Shown here piece after piece: positions 12,953-25,500 of a stretch of DNA of 64,000 nt; positions within the stretch are counted from its first letter, which is position 1; every line of letters begins with the position of its first letter. Origin of the DNA: Phylloscopus collybita. Taxonomy: Eukaryota; Chordata; Aves; Passeriformes; Phylloscopidae. Made by a program: the position numbers and the translations under genes. The DNA is taken from the NCBI GenBank assembly GCA_027886175.1, contig JAJNNQ010000004.1, positions 1 through 64,000 on the forward strand. Direction: 5' to 3'. The notes below the pieces were generated by a model that was not told the origin of the DNA, did not search any database, and was given only the letters and a program-made list of their open reading frames with translations.

Positions 12953-13468
12953 TCAAACTGACCTCCAAAATGGATACAATAAGGAATGTTGTATTCTGAA
13001 ACACATTGTAACAACTTTCTAAGGATACTGATAAGTTCCTGGTGGTGAAAATCTTGAACAAAAAGAAGACAGAATTTGTCCCAAAATGGAAGAAACAAGA
13101 AGCACAGTATGGGACCAATGCAGCTATGTAAGGGCCTCTTTATAATCAGGAAATACAAAAGGAATATTCTTTTTAAAGTTCAGAAATAAGGGCCTGTAAT
13201 GAATGATTAGTCATAGCATAGAGGAATTATATAAACACATATGGGTATAATCAGAAAGGGCAAAGCATAGTTAGAATCAACATGGATATGAAAAGACAGT
13301 AAAAACATGCTCTCTATAAACAGTATGTTTAAAGAAAATATAAAAATTAAGGTCTTTAGTTAAGTGGGAAAGAAAACAAGCATAAGAATAAAGACGCAGA
13401 AATTGTTTCCTCAAACAGCAGACTTCTTAAGCAGTTTTAGAGACTAATTGTGACTTGCATTTTGAACT

Positions 13469-13526
13469 AATATGACCAAAATATGAATAAGCATATTGAA
13501 TATGACCAAAAGCTCGAATAAGCAAA
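13469..13526 (+). repeat. Imperfect tandem duplication, period about 30
   Basis: 'Aatatgaccaaaa' followed after a short gap by 'gaataagca' occurs twice in succession, with differences in the middle of the unit. Confidence 0.7.
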
Positions 13527-13931
13527 TGCTATAAAAATTGAATTTATTTTCAGGTCATTATCTCTATCTGATCTGTCATGCCCTATCCTACCAGATTCTT
13601 TCCTAAGGGCCCATCAGGTGAGGGCAGTGTCCCCAGGTTCCCACCTCATACAATGGATATGTCCTCACAAAGCAGGACCATGTGTGTGCATACAAGGTGA
13701 GAAGAGCAGCAGCTGTCTCTTTACAGGGTTATGGGGCTGCCAGAATGCAGAAGGCAAGTCTGAATGGCAGTCATGCTGTATATCTTTAGTAGCACCACTT
13801 CTGACCTTCTCTCCCAAAAACAGCCAATGGGAACATAAGCAAGAAGGTAAGTTAGGTGGACTCAGAGCAGACTGAAAACTGTCTGCCCAAAGAGCAATTC
13901 TGGCTGCTGCAGAAACTAGAAGGTAGGCTGC

Positions 13932-13975
13932 AAATGCTTAAGACTTAAAAACCTTAAATGCTTAAGACTTAAAAA
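13932..13975 (+). repeat. Tandem duplication, period 24
   Basis: 'Aaatgcttaagacttaaaa' occurs at 13932 and again at 13956, separated by 'acctt'. The inner part 'cttaag' is itself palindromic. Confidence 0.85.
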
Positions 13976-16900
13976 TTTTACTAAGTTATCATACTGGGGT
14001 ATCTGGATCATCTACTAGATGCTTATGAGAACTGTAAATAATTACTAATAATACTCCCCTGATGAAATGCCAAGGTCCTTGTCCACCTTTGGATACCACT
14101 GAAAAACCTATGATCACCCGACAGCTACAAAAGGAACAGGAAATGTGAGTCTAAAAAAAAAACCACACATGACCAGGTTTAAGCATAAGAAAGACATCGG
14201 TAAGCATTTGTCCAATGTACAAAGGTTGCCATAAAGAAGACAAGAGAGGATATATTTTAATTTCTGCTATATGAACAAGAAGGTGAAATCAAGACAATCT
14301 GCAGCCTAGAGGATTTGGGTTAGAAAACCAGGAGAGGATATGCTGTTCTGAGGACAGGTGAGCAAACAAACACAGAGTTTCTTCACTGGAGATTGTCAGG
14401 GCTTGCTTTGAAGTACACAAAGATTGATTAGAACATGAGCCTGAACAGCATCGCTTCTTGTCTGTTTTAAACTCTATTTTTTCCTAAACCTTTAATTACT
14501 TCTTGGTAGTTTTTATCCTACAACTGAAATTTCTGCAAAGAACTGACAATAGTTTTAAACTTTATTTTAAAAGAATGTGTTTAAGTTCCCAGTATTTTAA
14601 AAGTTCCCTCCTTGAAAAATCCTAGCTAATTATTATGCCTTCTCTTTCCAGATACAAGCTTGAAAGAAATGAACCAGCTACTTATGTTTTTTCTTGAAAT
14701 TGATGGAAGACAGAGAAAAGATATAGGCAAAAATTACTGGACACAAAGTAGGCATCTCATGGGGAAGGGAAAAGCCTGGAAAAGGAAGGTAACAGAAAGG
14801 GTAGGGCTGAATTATGGATAATTTGAGGGATCTGTGCAACTGATAAGTCTGAGATACCATTTCCCAGGTCCTGGGGAAAAGCACTCTGATAGATCACTTT
14901 CATTCAAAGGATCTTTGTGCTGCCTGAAGAGACAAGAAACACTTCAAAACAATAAGAACAACTTGGAATGTCTCCTTCTTATGTTTGAAGACAGTGACCT
15001 TCTTGTATAGACTTTCTTAATTTACCATGCTCGATTTCAGCTTTAATCGCTGTTAAAAAGGTGCTGTCAAGAGGTGTCTTTTCCAATAAGCAATATTCTG
15101 TTGTCTCTTCTGTTCCCTCTTCCTACCTAAAAGAGCAAAACTAATATGCATTTGTCGCCTGTAGACACCCACTGAGCCTAGATTAGGCCTGAAGTCTTAC
15201 TGGCAGGAGATGAAAGTAAATTCTGGTCACAGTCCAGAGGCTGATTTAATCTGGGAGAAGAGAGTGGAGCTAAATGAGCATGTTAATTCCAGAATTTAGT
15301 TTTCCCTGTTCATCTTTGCAGGAGAAAAGAGGTGAAGCTGGAAGAAGATGGGTGAATATACTGCAAAAAATGCTTAAGTATGTGAATCAATATTCCGAAA
15401 AAGCATTCAGTCTTAAACTACAGGCTTGCACAGACTAGAGAAAAGTGAAAACACAGTCTCTTCTTACCTGAAAATGCAAAGGCGGAATGTTAGTGTCTAT
15501 AATGCAAATTTCTCCACTGACAAAGAAAATTATACACCAACACAACCAACAGTAATACAACAGAAATTAAATACTGTGATTGACTTCTATATAAGTGGTT
15601 ACAAATTTGTTACATTGAGTTATATAATTAAATAGGAAAAAATAGTATCTAAAGGTACTTAACCTGCACTTACATTAATAAACATCACTCTGCTTTTTGG
15701 TTGCTTCTCCAAAAATCTTGAAAACCTTGAGAAAACTAACTTTCACTACCATAGTAAAGATTCTATGATTATTACAGAGGCATTATCCCCCCCAGAAAAT
15801 AAGTTAAACCTTAGTCTGTGTAAGTTCTGTCCTACCATCCTGTTAGCAGAAGTTTCTTTCAACAGGACTAGTCTGTCAAAACTACCTGTTTTGTACACCA
15901 GATTCCTCCACAATCTAGTTAATACTTTATATTTTCCATACTAACAACAAAATACAACAGCAGTTGCAAAAAAAAAAATAAAAAATTCAGTGTTTCTGCT
16001 ATGCTGCTACTTAACCTTAAGAAACTTGTAAGTGATCCAAACATGAAGAAATCCATATGCTTTTTGTATTCCCAAGCTCACTTTATTCATGTCTAATTGA
16101 TCAATGGGTGGCCCAGCTAACATGATGGCACATTCCACAACAGTCTGGTGGACAGACGGAACAGGAAGCACATGACCCAAAACCTGTTTTTTATACAATT
16201 AATTTCTCTCAGTTGCTGACATATCTCTTAAAATGTTTTCCAAGGGTTTTCTTTGGAAAACAGTGAGATTTTTTCAGAAGGACAGGGATCTCAATCTGAA
16301 AACACTTCACTGAAGTGTATCTATTTCTAAGAAATACAGATGGAAATACAAACCTTCCACAAATCTGAGGACAGGAAACCTTCCTCTCCTCAAAAAACGT
16401 ATTATTCTCATATGACGGGCTACCCACATCCATCTACTTTGAAATTACTGCCAGTAGAAGAATTTCAGTACAGATCTAATTCATCATTAAGAAAAAGTTT
16501 GGTAGGAAAATTCTACTATTCATCAGAAGGGAGGGGTGTCCATAAATGTGTGGGTGCTACATGGAAGTAACCATTATGCTTTGCTTGTTTCAAGTCACTG
16601 GCTTTTAGCCCAGATTTTCTATCCAACTAATTTGTCAAAGTGGCTAATTGTCTCACTGTCATGAGCACTTAATAAACATTAGAATAATTGCTTTCTGCAG
16701 AGTGGGTAACCCTGAAATGATGACATACTCTCTTTCCTCCCACAAGACGAATCCATTGTGCATCATTTTGTCTGCTTATATCTGATAGCACCATGTAGTT
16801 CAAACTACAAATCTCCAAACCACAGGGTGCTAGACAGTTTAAAAGCATATTTCCCTTCTTAATCAAAATATTAACTCTGCAGACTGGCTATGCATTGCAA

Positions 16901-19900
16901 AAATAAGCGAAGTTGGGGTTTATTAAAATCATCTCTGTATTTACTGCCCATACATATGGAGATAGCTCATCTTCTAATGTGGTGATGGTGAAGGTTACTA
17001 AGCTATTACCATTACAGTAGCTATGCCATAAAAGAATGATGCCAGTGTAAGAACACACACAAGAAATCCAACCTTAAACCCCCACATTCTTCAGCCAAAC
17101 TCTGCCCAATTCTGGAACGGTGTACAACCACATTACTACTGCTGTCAGGCAGTGATGCTATTATGCATGGCCACTAATGCTAAAGTTGTGCCTCCCCTCT
17201 ACTTATCTAACCTTGGCTTCTGTAGCCCCTCAAAGCTGGGCAGGGGCTGAAGCCAATTATGTCTCACCAGAAGCAATTCCCCCTCTCTGCAGCAAAGAGC
17301 CAGCAAAGACACCGTGCAGTTGAGTAAGCCATTGTGCAGTTTTTCCACCTCCGGTGATGCGCAGCTGAAACTTAGATTAATGGTGACCTGTAGAATCCCA
17401 TGGGAGAGAAAACATACCCCAAAGTCACTACCAGGACATCCTGGGGAAGGAGACAACCTTATTCCCTTTGCTCACAAGGGAATCGATCTGCTTGGGACTG
17501 GGAATCAGTTAACAAGGGATATAGGAGGAGGAAAAGAAGGAATAAAACTTAATTTTCTATCCACCTCCCTCCAGAAACTCAGTCACCTCCAAGCAAAAGG
17601 TTGAAGAGGATAGAAGTTTTTTTCATGCTGATTATGGCAAGTTCAAAGGAAATTCCAATTACCTCATTTCTATGTCGAATACTTCTGAACTGCAGGGGAA
17701 AGAGGCCAGCTACCTTCCCACCCACCCCAAAACAAAATCACGCTTCCTCTTTCTGTTTTTTATTTAGGCAATTTCTGTGTTTACACATTGAGCTAAAGAT
17801 AAGCCAGAAAAGGTTTCCTCTCCCAAAACTGACTTATACATTGCATTGGATCGTAATAGTGATTGAGGAAACAGTTAAAAAGAAATCCTGAACCCTCAAT
17901 TCAAACACATCATGATAAACATCACCAGCAGGACACTATCTTTCATTGCTGAGCAATTACTACCAGTTATACCCCAATATGATGAATAGAGCAGCCTCTA
18001 TTGCTCAGAGTTCCTTTGATGTTGGTGGAGATCTGCTTTTCAATTAATTCATAAGAAAAGCACACATATTTCCACTGTAACTCCCAATTTAATATCTCAT
18101 AAATAGTATATAAACTCTGTGGTAAATGCAGAACAGATGAGCTTTAAAAGAATGTTACTGATATTACTGAATGCTGTTGATATAATTTAGTGTTTCAGTC
18201 AAATTGAGAACTAATGTTGACATCACCTGTCACTCTCCATTAATGAAAGCTGAGTATGGATATTAAAACTGAGCGTGTGATGGGTAAAAAAGTATTCTTT
18301 AATGATAGAACTCTTACAAAAAATCTAATGACAATTCAGATCTGTAAATCCTTTAAGAGCAAGTTAAGAAGAACAATAAATAAATGCAACAACATTTTAA
18401 AATGCTGGAACTTAAGAACAGGTTGTTTAAATCTTCTCATCTTGATACTAATTACAATTCCATTTTGGGCAACTTCATAAGAGGCATCACTTCATTCCAG
18501 GGTTATTGCTTTAATGATTTTCTAAGCAATCTCTTCAGTTTACTTTCCTGCTTTGTAAACTTGAATTGGAACCCAGTCATAGAACTGAAGTGCTTCTTCT
18601 CTGTATAAAAATCAAGAATGAAGTTGAGCAAAATGCTGCCAATAGTGACAGAAAATCTATCACTGCCACCAGCATAGCAGATATTGTAATTGCTGCCTTG
18701 TCAGGAATTCAGGTGAAAGGTGAACCATAAGAAAGATAAAATAAGCTCAGGTGGATGACAGGATTACAACTGTAGGGTGTTACTGCTTGAGGAAGATAGA
18801 ACAATCTCTGATGTTAAATTTCCAGGAGGTAAGATGGCAGATGAGTTGTATCATTATGTATTCAACTGGATCAGTCCATCTTGCACCCAAACAAGACTCA
18901 ACATCTCAGGAACAAACTGAATATAAACTACTAATAATTTGCTACTCTTGCTATAAGAAGAAAAGACTGAATGTACCAAAATCTTTCCTCTGAAGCCAAA
19001 GATAAAGCTTCAAAAATATCTTCAAAATATCTAATCTGTCTCACCCACGGTTTTTTGGAAAAAACTTTCTGATCCGAAAATGAATTATGAACTGGAATAT
19101 CCTGCTGTCAGATATGTACCAAACACCTATAACAGAGTACAAAGGGGAATAACCAAGAAAAAAGTATCAACAGTGGCCCTCATAATTAGCCTTGTACTAC
19201 TCATACTTCAGAGTTTCAAAAACGCCCACATGATAATCCAGGTTTGTATATTCATGAGTAGAAACAGAGGTTATTATTTCTCAGAGGAATTTTAAGGTAA
19301 TGTTTACAATATGCTCTTGGACTCAGCCTGTAATTTCTAATGGTAGTTTAGCTCATGCTGTGTTGAGAAATACTGTGTAGTTGTCCTCACAGTATTAGGA
19401 GCTGATAAAGCCCTGACACAGGCTAACAATCCTCTATGGCCTGGGCCAGAATGCATCTCTATCAAACACAGTTGATATATATATATAAAGATGGAAAATG
19501 TGTTAGAGATGTATTTATTTCTATTTATATCTCCAAATATTGTAAGTACTAAGAACACAGCCTAATCTGCATATAAAAATACTTTAGAATCTGTAATTTA
19601 CTCAGGTCTTCCTTGATTTGATACTTGGAAACAGTTTTTCTTTGACAGAAATTATTTTAAATTTTAAATAAGTTTAAAATTAATTTCAAACTTCTAAAAT
19701 CAGCAGGACACAAGATTTTTCTAAATTACCAAAAAAAAAAAAAAAATCAAACACGAAAGTTATAGTTTGTCAGAAGACACTATTTTGTTAGAACAACAGA
19801 ATAATCCAACAATTGTTGGCTTATATTTCCTCTTCACTTTTTAGTGTTCTCCTATAAATTTTTATCCAGTGTGTAACTGCCTCAAAGTAACTTAAAATAG

Positions 19901-21181
19901 GTGAAAGCTGACAGCAACAGTGGAGTTTTCTCTGCCAGGAGTATACATTAAAAATAAAAAATTCTGCAAGCACACTATGCTGTTTAAAATGGAACTCTAA
20001 GGCACCACAAGAAGAAACCTTTTTTAAATCAAGGGCACACTGTATACAGTAATTCACTTACAGTCCTGAAGAGAGAGATTGTTAAAATCTACTAATCCTT
20101 TTTTGGCATGAACGGCAAACAGGCGATGTAGTTTACAAATACAGGTTATAAGCACTGTTGCTAAAGCTGCCATTCTGGTGATCTCAGGCAAACTCTAAAG
20201 CCTGTTGCTTCCTTTCTGAAAAGCTTAAACATGTTTCCTCCCCCTGCACACCCTTAGTCTGGACAGTTGAATCATTCTCACAGCAGATAAATCTTTCTGA
20301 CTGCTGATTATTCTGACGAGGGAAAAAAAAAGCCACTTTGTGTGACAGGGTCCCTTTTGTTTCACTGCAGGCACAACAATCTGTTTTCCATTGAACAGAG
20401 GTTTTCGTTCTGCCCCCACAACATTCTTCTTTAATTATGATAGAAGACAGTAACTTAATCAGGCATAAATCCTGTTCAAGAAAACACATGAAAATAAAGG
20501 GGTTAACTTTGGAGACAAAAAGCGAGGCATGTGACTTCTCAATTACAACTTAGAAAATAAAACACTAAAGCACTGACAAGTGAAAATTTGTTTTTTCCTC
20601 AGATTTGCACTAGTATCACTAGAGAAATTAATTAAACCCACAATCATGTTTATTTTGTCTAACAAGATTGCCTACAATATAGCTATTCAGTTTTTAAATT
20701 ATCTTGAGCTTTACTCCAATAGCATAACTGTATACACAGCGCTCCCAGAGAAAAAAAAAACATTTTCTTGTTTTGACCAGCACCTCAATATGCCAAGTAA
20801 ATTGGTTACAAATTAGGATATTGGGACTGATACCAGGAGGGAAAGGTACCCTCTTCATTCCTTGTCTGACACATGTAATACAAACGTGAAGACTAGGATC
20901 AGCTTCCTCAGAGTACAGTCAGTATTGTCACCAAGTCCAAGAACTGGCACAGTAAACTGCAGCTTTAACTTGGTTTACTTGTTGGAAACAAAACACAGCT
21001 AAACTGCAGTAGAGCATGTTCTCTACTGACACAGCTCCTTTTCAAGATGTGAACAGGCAGCCTGTATTTTAACCCACTACAATAAAGCAGGTTGAAGCAG
21101 GAGTCCACCTCCACTCACGTTCTTGGGGAACAGAATATTGCAATAACCCCAGTGACTCACCTATTATCCTGGATCTTATTA

Positions 21182-21205
21182 TCAGGATCCTAGTTAGGAT
21201 CCTGA
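21182..21205. repeat. Perfect 11-base inverted repeat, 2-base spacer
   Basis: TCAGGATCCTA (21182-21192), GT, then TAGGATCCTGA (21195-21205). A further 'tcctggatc' lies 14 bases to the left, so GGATC-containing motifs cluster here. Confidence 0.92.
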
Positions 21206-22220
21206 ACATGGTAAAAGAGGGAGAACACGGTTTCAGAAGAGCAAAGTGAGAGGAACACCGACAGACTTGGTGTGCAAGGAAGCCTAGAAAGTAGGGACAG
21301 GGAAAGAGGAGGTATAAGAAAGACATGGAGCGATAGCGTGACAGACTATGGAGTTAGGACATTTTTGGGAGGAAGGCACAAGATGTTGTTATACAGAAAG
21401 AGGAGACAGCATGGGAAAGCAATGTGAGAGCTGAAATTTGGAAGTCACTGGAAATATGAATAGGGTGTACCCAATGTATTCTAACTGAACACAGGATCTT
21501 TCTGAGCAGAAAAGGCCAGAGACAGTTTGTTGGCCCTGAGGACAAATGGAAACACCAGAGGTCATGTCCATGTATCTGCAACCTCTGTTCTCACCCCGAA
21601 AAAGTCTGGCCACATCAAAGCTAAGCCTGAGAACACACACATGTTCCTCCTCCACATCTGCTGCTACTTCAGCACTGCAGTCAGACCCACAGACCAGAAC
21701 CACGGCAGAAAGCTCCCCAGTAAACTGCAGACTGGTGTCTAAGATTCAAACAGATCCTCTGTAGTTAATGGTAAGAATGTAACCCAAGCTGCTGGAGTTC
21801 AAAGGTGATAGGGAAAGACAACAGGGACAAAAATTCACCTTTGAGGATAACCTGGAGCTCAGGGAGTTCCCTAAATATGGAGGAATGGGACAATCAGACA
21901 CAAAGACTTTGGTGGACAGAATAAGTGGATTGCATAGATTTATGCACTGGGGAGACCCTGCAAAACACACAAGTGTTTCATTCCTCCTATAAGTAGCAGT
22001 AAGTGCTGCCACCAATGAAAGTCCACAATCATCACACTGAGATTCCATTTTGAGTCTCTCAAGTCATGTCTGGTTTGTAGCTAGTAGCTTCTTTGCTTAA
22101 CTAGCAGGGAGACAGTTTCTGAGACTTCAATCTCATGATAAAAAAATAGATTTAGTTATTTAGTTAAGAACATTCCTGAATAAAACATTCCACATTCAAA
22201 TTGCAGATTGTATAAACCCT

Positions 22221-22545
22221 TTGGTTGGGTATGGAGGAGTTTTAGTGGTTTTGTTTGGGGTTTTTACTTGTTTGGTGGTTTTTGTGTGGTGGTGGGTTTT
22301 TTTATTTGGTTGGTAGGCTGGTAGTTGGGTTTGGGTTTGGTGGGGTTTTTTTGGTTTTTGGGGGGTTTTTTGTTTGTTTATTTTTGTTTGGTTTTTGTGG
22401 GGTTTTGTTTTTGGTTTTTGTGGGGGTTTTTGTTGTTGTGGTTTTTTTGTTGGGTTTTGGGGGGGTTGTTTGTTTGTTTGTTTTTGGTTTTGTTTTGGTT
22501 TGGTTTTTTGTGGGTTTTTTTGTTTGTTGGTTTGGGTTTCTTTTC
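22221..22545 (+). repeat. G/T-rich low-complexity block, G/T-only from 22381 to 22539
   Basis: Mixed TTTGG, GTTTG and GGGG motifs with hardly any A or C. The right half is 159 bases with no A or C at all. G runs of 4-7 separated by T runs make many potential G-quadruplexes on the plus strand. The frames of 91-118 codons (Gly/Phe/Val/Leu) are compositional. Confidence 0.93.
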
Positions 22546-25500
22546 CCTGACCAGTCTGGAGTGCATTATTTCAGGCAGCATGAACTGCCTCGGGCAATAG
22601 TTACAGAGTAGACTTTAAGTGAAAACTGGTGTTGGTCTGCATAATATTTGGTGCACCTGGGGAAAAAATATTTATCCAAGCAACAGCCAGATCTGGGGCT
22701 ACCAAACTTGTTGAGGACTCACTTGTATTCTTTCAATGGAATCTTTGAACATACCAACAGGTTCTTGTTGCATTTAAGTAGGCTTCTTACCTTTGAAATA
22801 TATGAGCAAAAATTAGCAGAAGAAATATCACACTGAATTAACAATTAGGATATCACCCAATGTGATCAAATTTGCTACACAATCACTCTCATAGTATGTA
22901 TTTTCAATACAACTTTTACAGTTACAATTTAGGTTTACAAACATCACATATGTAATTAGTTTTACTCTATTAGGCATTTGGTGCCTTTAAAAATGTGAAC
23001 ACATATTTAGGGTTTTCATATCTTAATATAAATCTACTCTTTGAGTAGGTCCTATACCAACTTACTCGAGCATATTAGTGGGTTTTTTTCCAGCACAAGG
23101 ATTCGGGATAAAGCATACCAGCTTTGCAATAACCTGACATCCAAATGCTGGACTTTTGAGTGTGTGATATTGTACAGAATCAAGAACAGAATCAGCATAC
23201 TTCCTTACGAGGAAAGCAGACACTTTAAAATACCAACATTCTTTGTTTATACGGAAAGATTAATATATAAACTAACATACATTCCTATGCTTCCATGCAG
23301 TTCCAACTTCTCCCTGTTCATATTAGCGTGCTCCTGTCCCTAACTATTACAACATTTGAGGCACTGGGTAAGTTTCAGTTAATATTCTCTATATCTGAAC
23401 CATTTCAAGTACAGTTCACCATCAATTTTTTCTTTCCTGGAGTAAAATAAAATATGACAGCCACTTCAAATACATCCAGAGCTAAATTATAATGTATGTT
23501 GCCCCTCCCCCTACATGTTGAAAGAGCTCCCTTTGTAAAAGAACTCTACTGAAGAAAGTGTCTGTTGCACAAATGCATTTAGTTACTTTCTTAATCCTGA
23601 GATAATTAAAACTGCTAAGGTAATAAGGTACTAAGTCTGTAAAGAGTTTATTGGAGAAATACTCTCTGCATTCTGAACAGCATCTACAAACTTTCCATTG
23701 ACACGAAGAGGGCTTTTTTTCCTAATCAAATAAAAGTACTTCTTCTCAACAAGAGCAAAAGTGGAATTACCAACAGAACCACAATTTATGCACTAGAGCA
23801 CAGCTGCCTCAAGCCATCCTCAGCACATCATCAGCACTGCTCTGCTCTTTAGCCACATGCTACTTGGAGTAATTACTTTCTGAAAGAGCTCAGACTATAA
23901 ATCACCTCTGACAAATTGACTTTCATTTTGTCTCCTAAAGTAATAAGACCAGAGATGCCACTTAAAATTACATTAAAGAGATTATTTCTTGCTCCCCAGA
24001 GACCACATTACCTGGACCAGGCCAAATGCAGTATACAAGCCATCTTTTCCTACTTTCTGACATGGAATTTATTTTACAACCACAGGTAACCCAAGCAGTA
24101 GAAAATTGCAATGGACACGTGCAAAGGTGGGCCAATAACATTTAAGCTGTGAAGACCATCACAAAAGCCCACTAGAAACATGCTAAAGTTTCGGGGGACA
24201 AATGCAAAAATGAAAGTCATAATTACTCTGAGGAAACTTGGTGCAGCAGCAGGTCTATTCTGAGATCATCAGAATGAATATAATTTTCCAGAACATGCAA
24301 TGTCAGGAATGAAAATCTTTTCACTCTACCATCTACGCTGATAACTGAAACACATCCTTAGTCCCAGAAATTAACACTCCATGATACAAAATTCTAAGCA
24401 AGAATATTTCTTTCAATTTTCAGTTCTAATTTACAAAAATTTGTAAGCACTACTAAAGTTAGGAAAATCCTTTCAGACCAATACATCTCAAAGTATTTTA
24501 TCCATTTATATACAGATACAGTCATTTATAGAAGCCTAAAATAAGACAAAGTGGGTACTTTAAATCTTGGTTCATTTTCTCAGTGACAATGCTCTACCAA
24601 TTGATAGTTTTCAAGATGAGGGAGGTACTAGACAACACAGTGAGAAGTAGAACTGTTTTTTCTACCTCTGTCCAGTGAATTTGCATTATAGGAACACTGA
24701 TGAAGGTTTTGCAGCTGAACAGAATTCCATGAGTCTTTTTCATAATTTATTATGTGGCAGAAGACACTGTGTTCAGTATATGCTTGGTCCAAAACACCAA
24801 CTTATAGTTCCTGCTCTTTAATCTTTCATTTCAGAGTCTGTCAGTAGAAGAAGGATTCTTATGTTAGCTACTTGCATAAAAGTGATATTACTCAGTCCAG
24901 AAGTGTAAAGTTAGAAAAAGCAAGGAGATGTCAGTGAACAATCCTTAATAACTCGCTAGGCTAACAAACCATTAGCAGATTGACACATCAAAGATATTGA
25001 AAACTCAGATTTCAGCCACTCTCAGCCATGAGTAGAACCCATTGCATACACATGATTTTATCTTTTATAGGAATGTTCTAGAAAACATTCAGCAGAATTA
25101 CCACAGAAATTATGAGAGCTACAAAGTGAGGGTGACCATTATCTTCACTATTTCACCACCTTAGTTTACCCCTCAGTATTCTTTAAAGGCTGCAGACTAT
25201 GATCAGATTTATCAACAACCATCAATTGAAACATCACCATACCAGACCAGATATATAAAAAATACTGTTTACGATAGACAGATGAAATGCTGGATTTAAA
25301 GCAAAAGAGAGCAATGGCTGAAACTCTCAAGTCTGAACCAAAAATTGCTGAAGATTCATTCTCAAAAACAATCAGAACAGAAATGTTCTTGAACACCCCT
25401 ACTGTTTTTAATTCTCCCATCCTACTTCTTACATACTGCCATAACGGCTTCTGAAAAAAGAACTGTCCAGTATTAACAGTCTGGTTTGCTATTTCCTATT

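Larger units (their letters stand above)
12953..22220. other. No recognisable gene; AT-rich presumptive intron
   Basis: Long non-coding stretch. Small imperfect tandem duplications occur at 13469-13526 and 13932-13975, an A run at 19731-19746 and a 24-base palindrome at 21182-21205. Frames reach 104 codons but none shows a known domain. The segment 21.0-22.1 kb is slightly richer in GC without being identifiable. Confidence 0.55.

Noticed and set aside
22255..22611. 118-codon Gly/Phe/Leu/Val frame resembling a hydrophobic protein
   Set aside because: It is the translation of G/T-only sequence.
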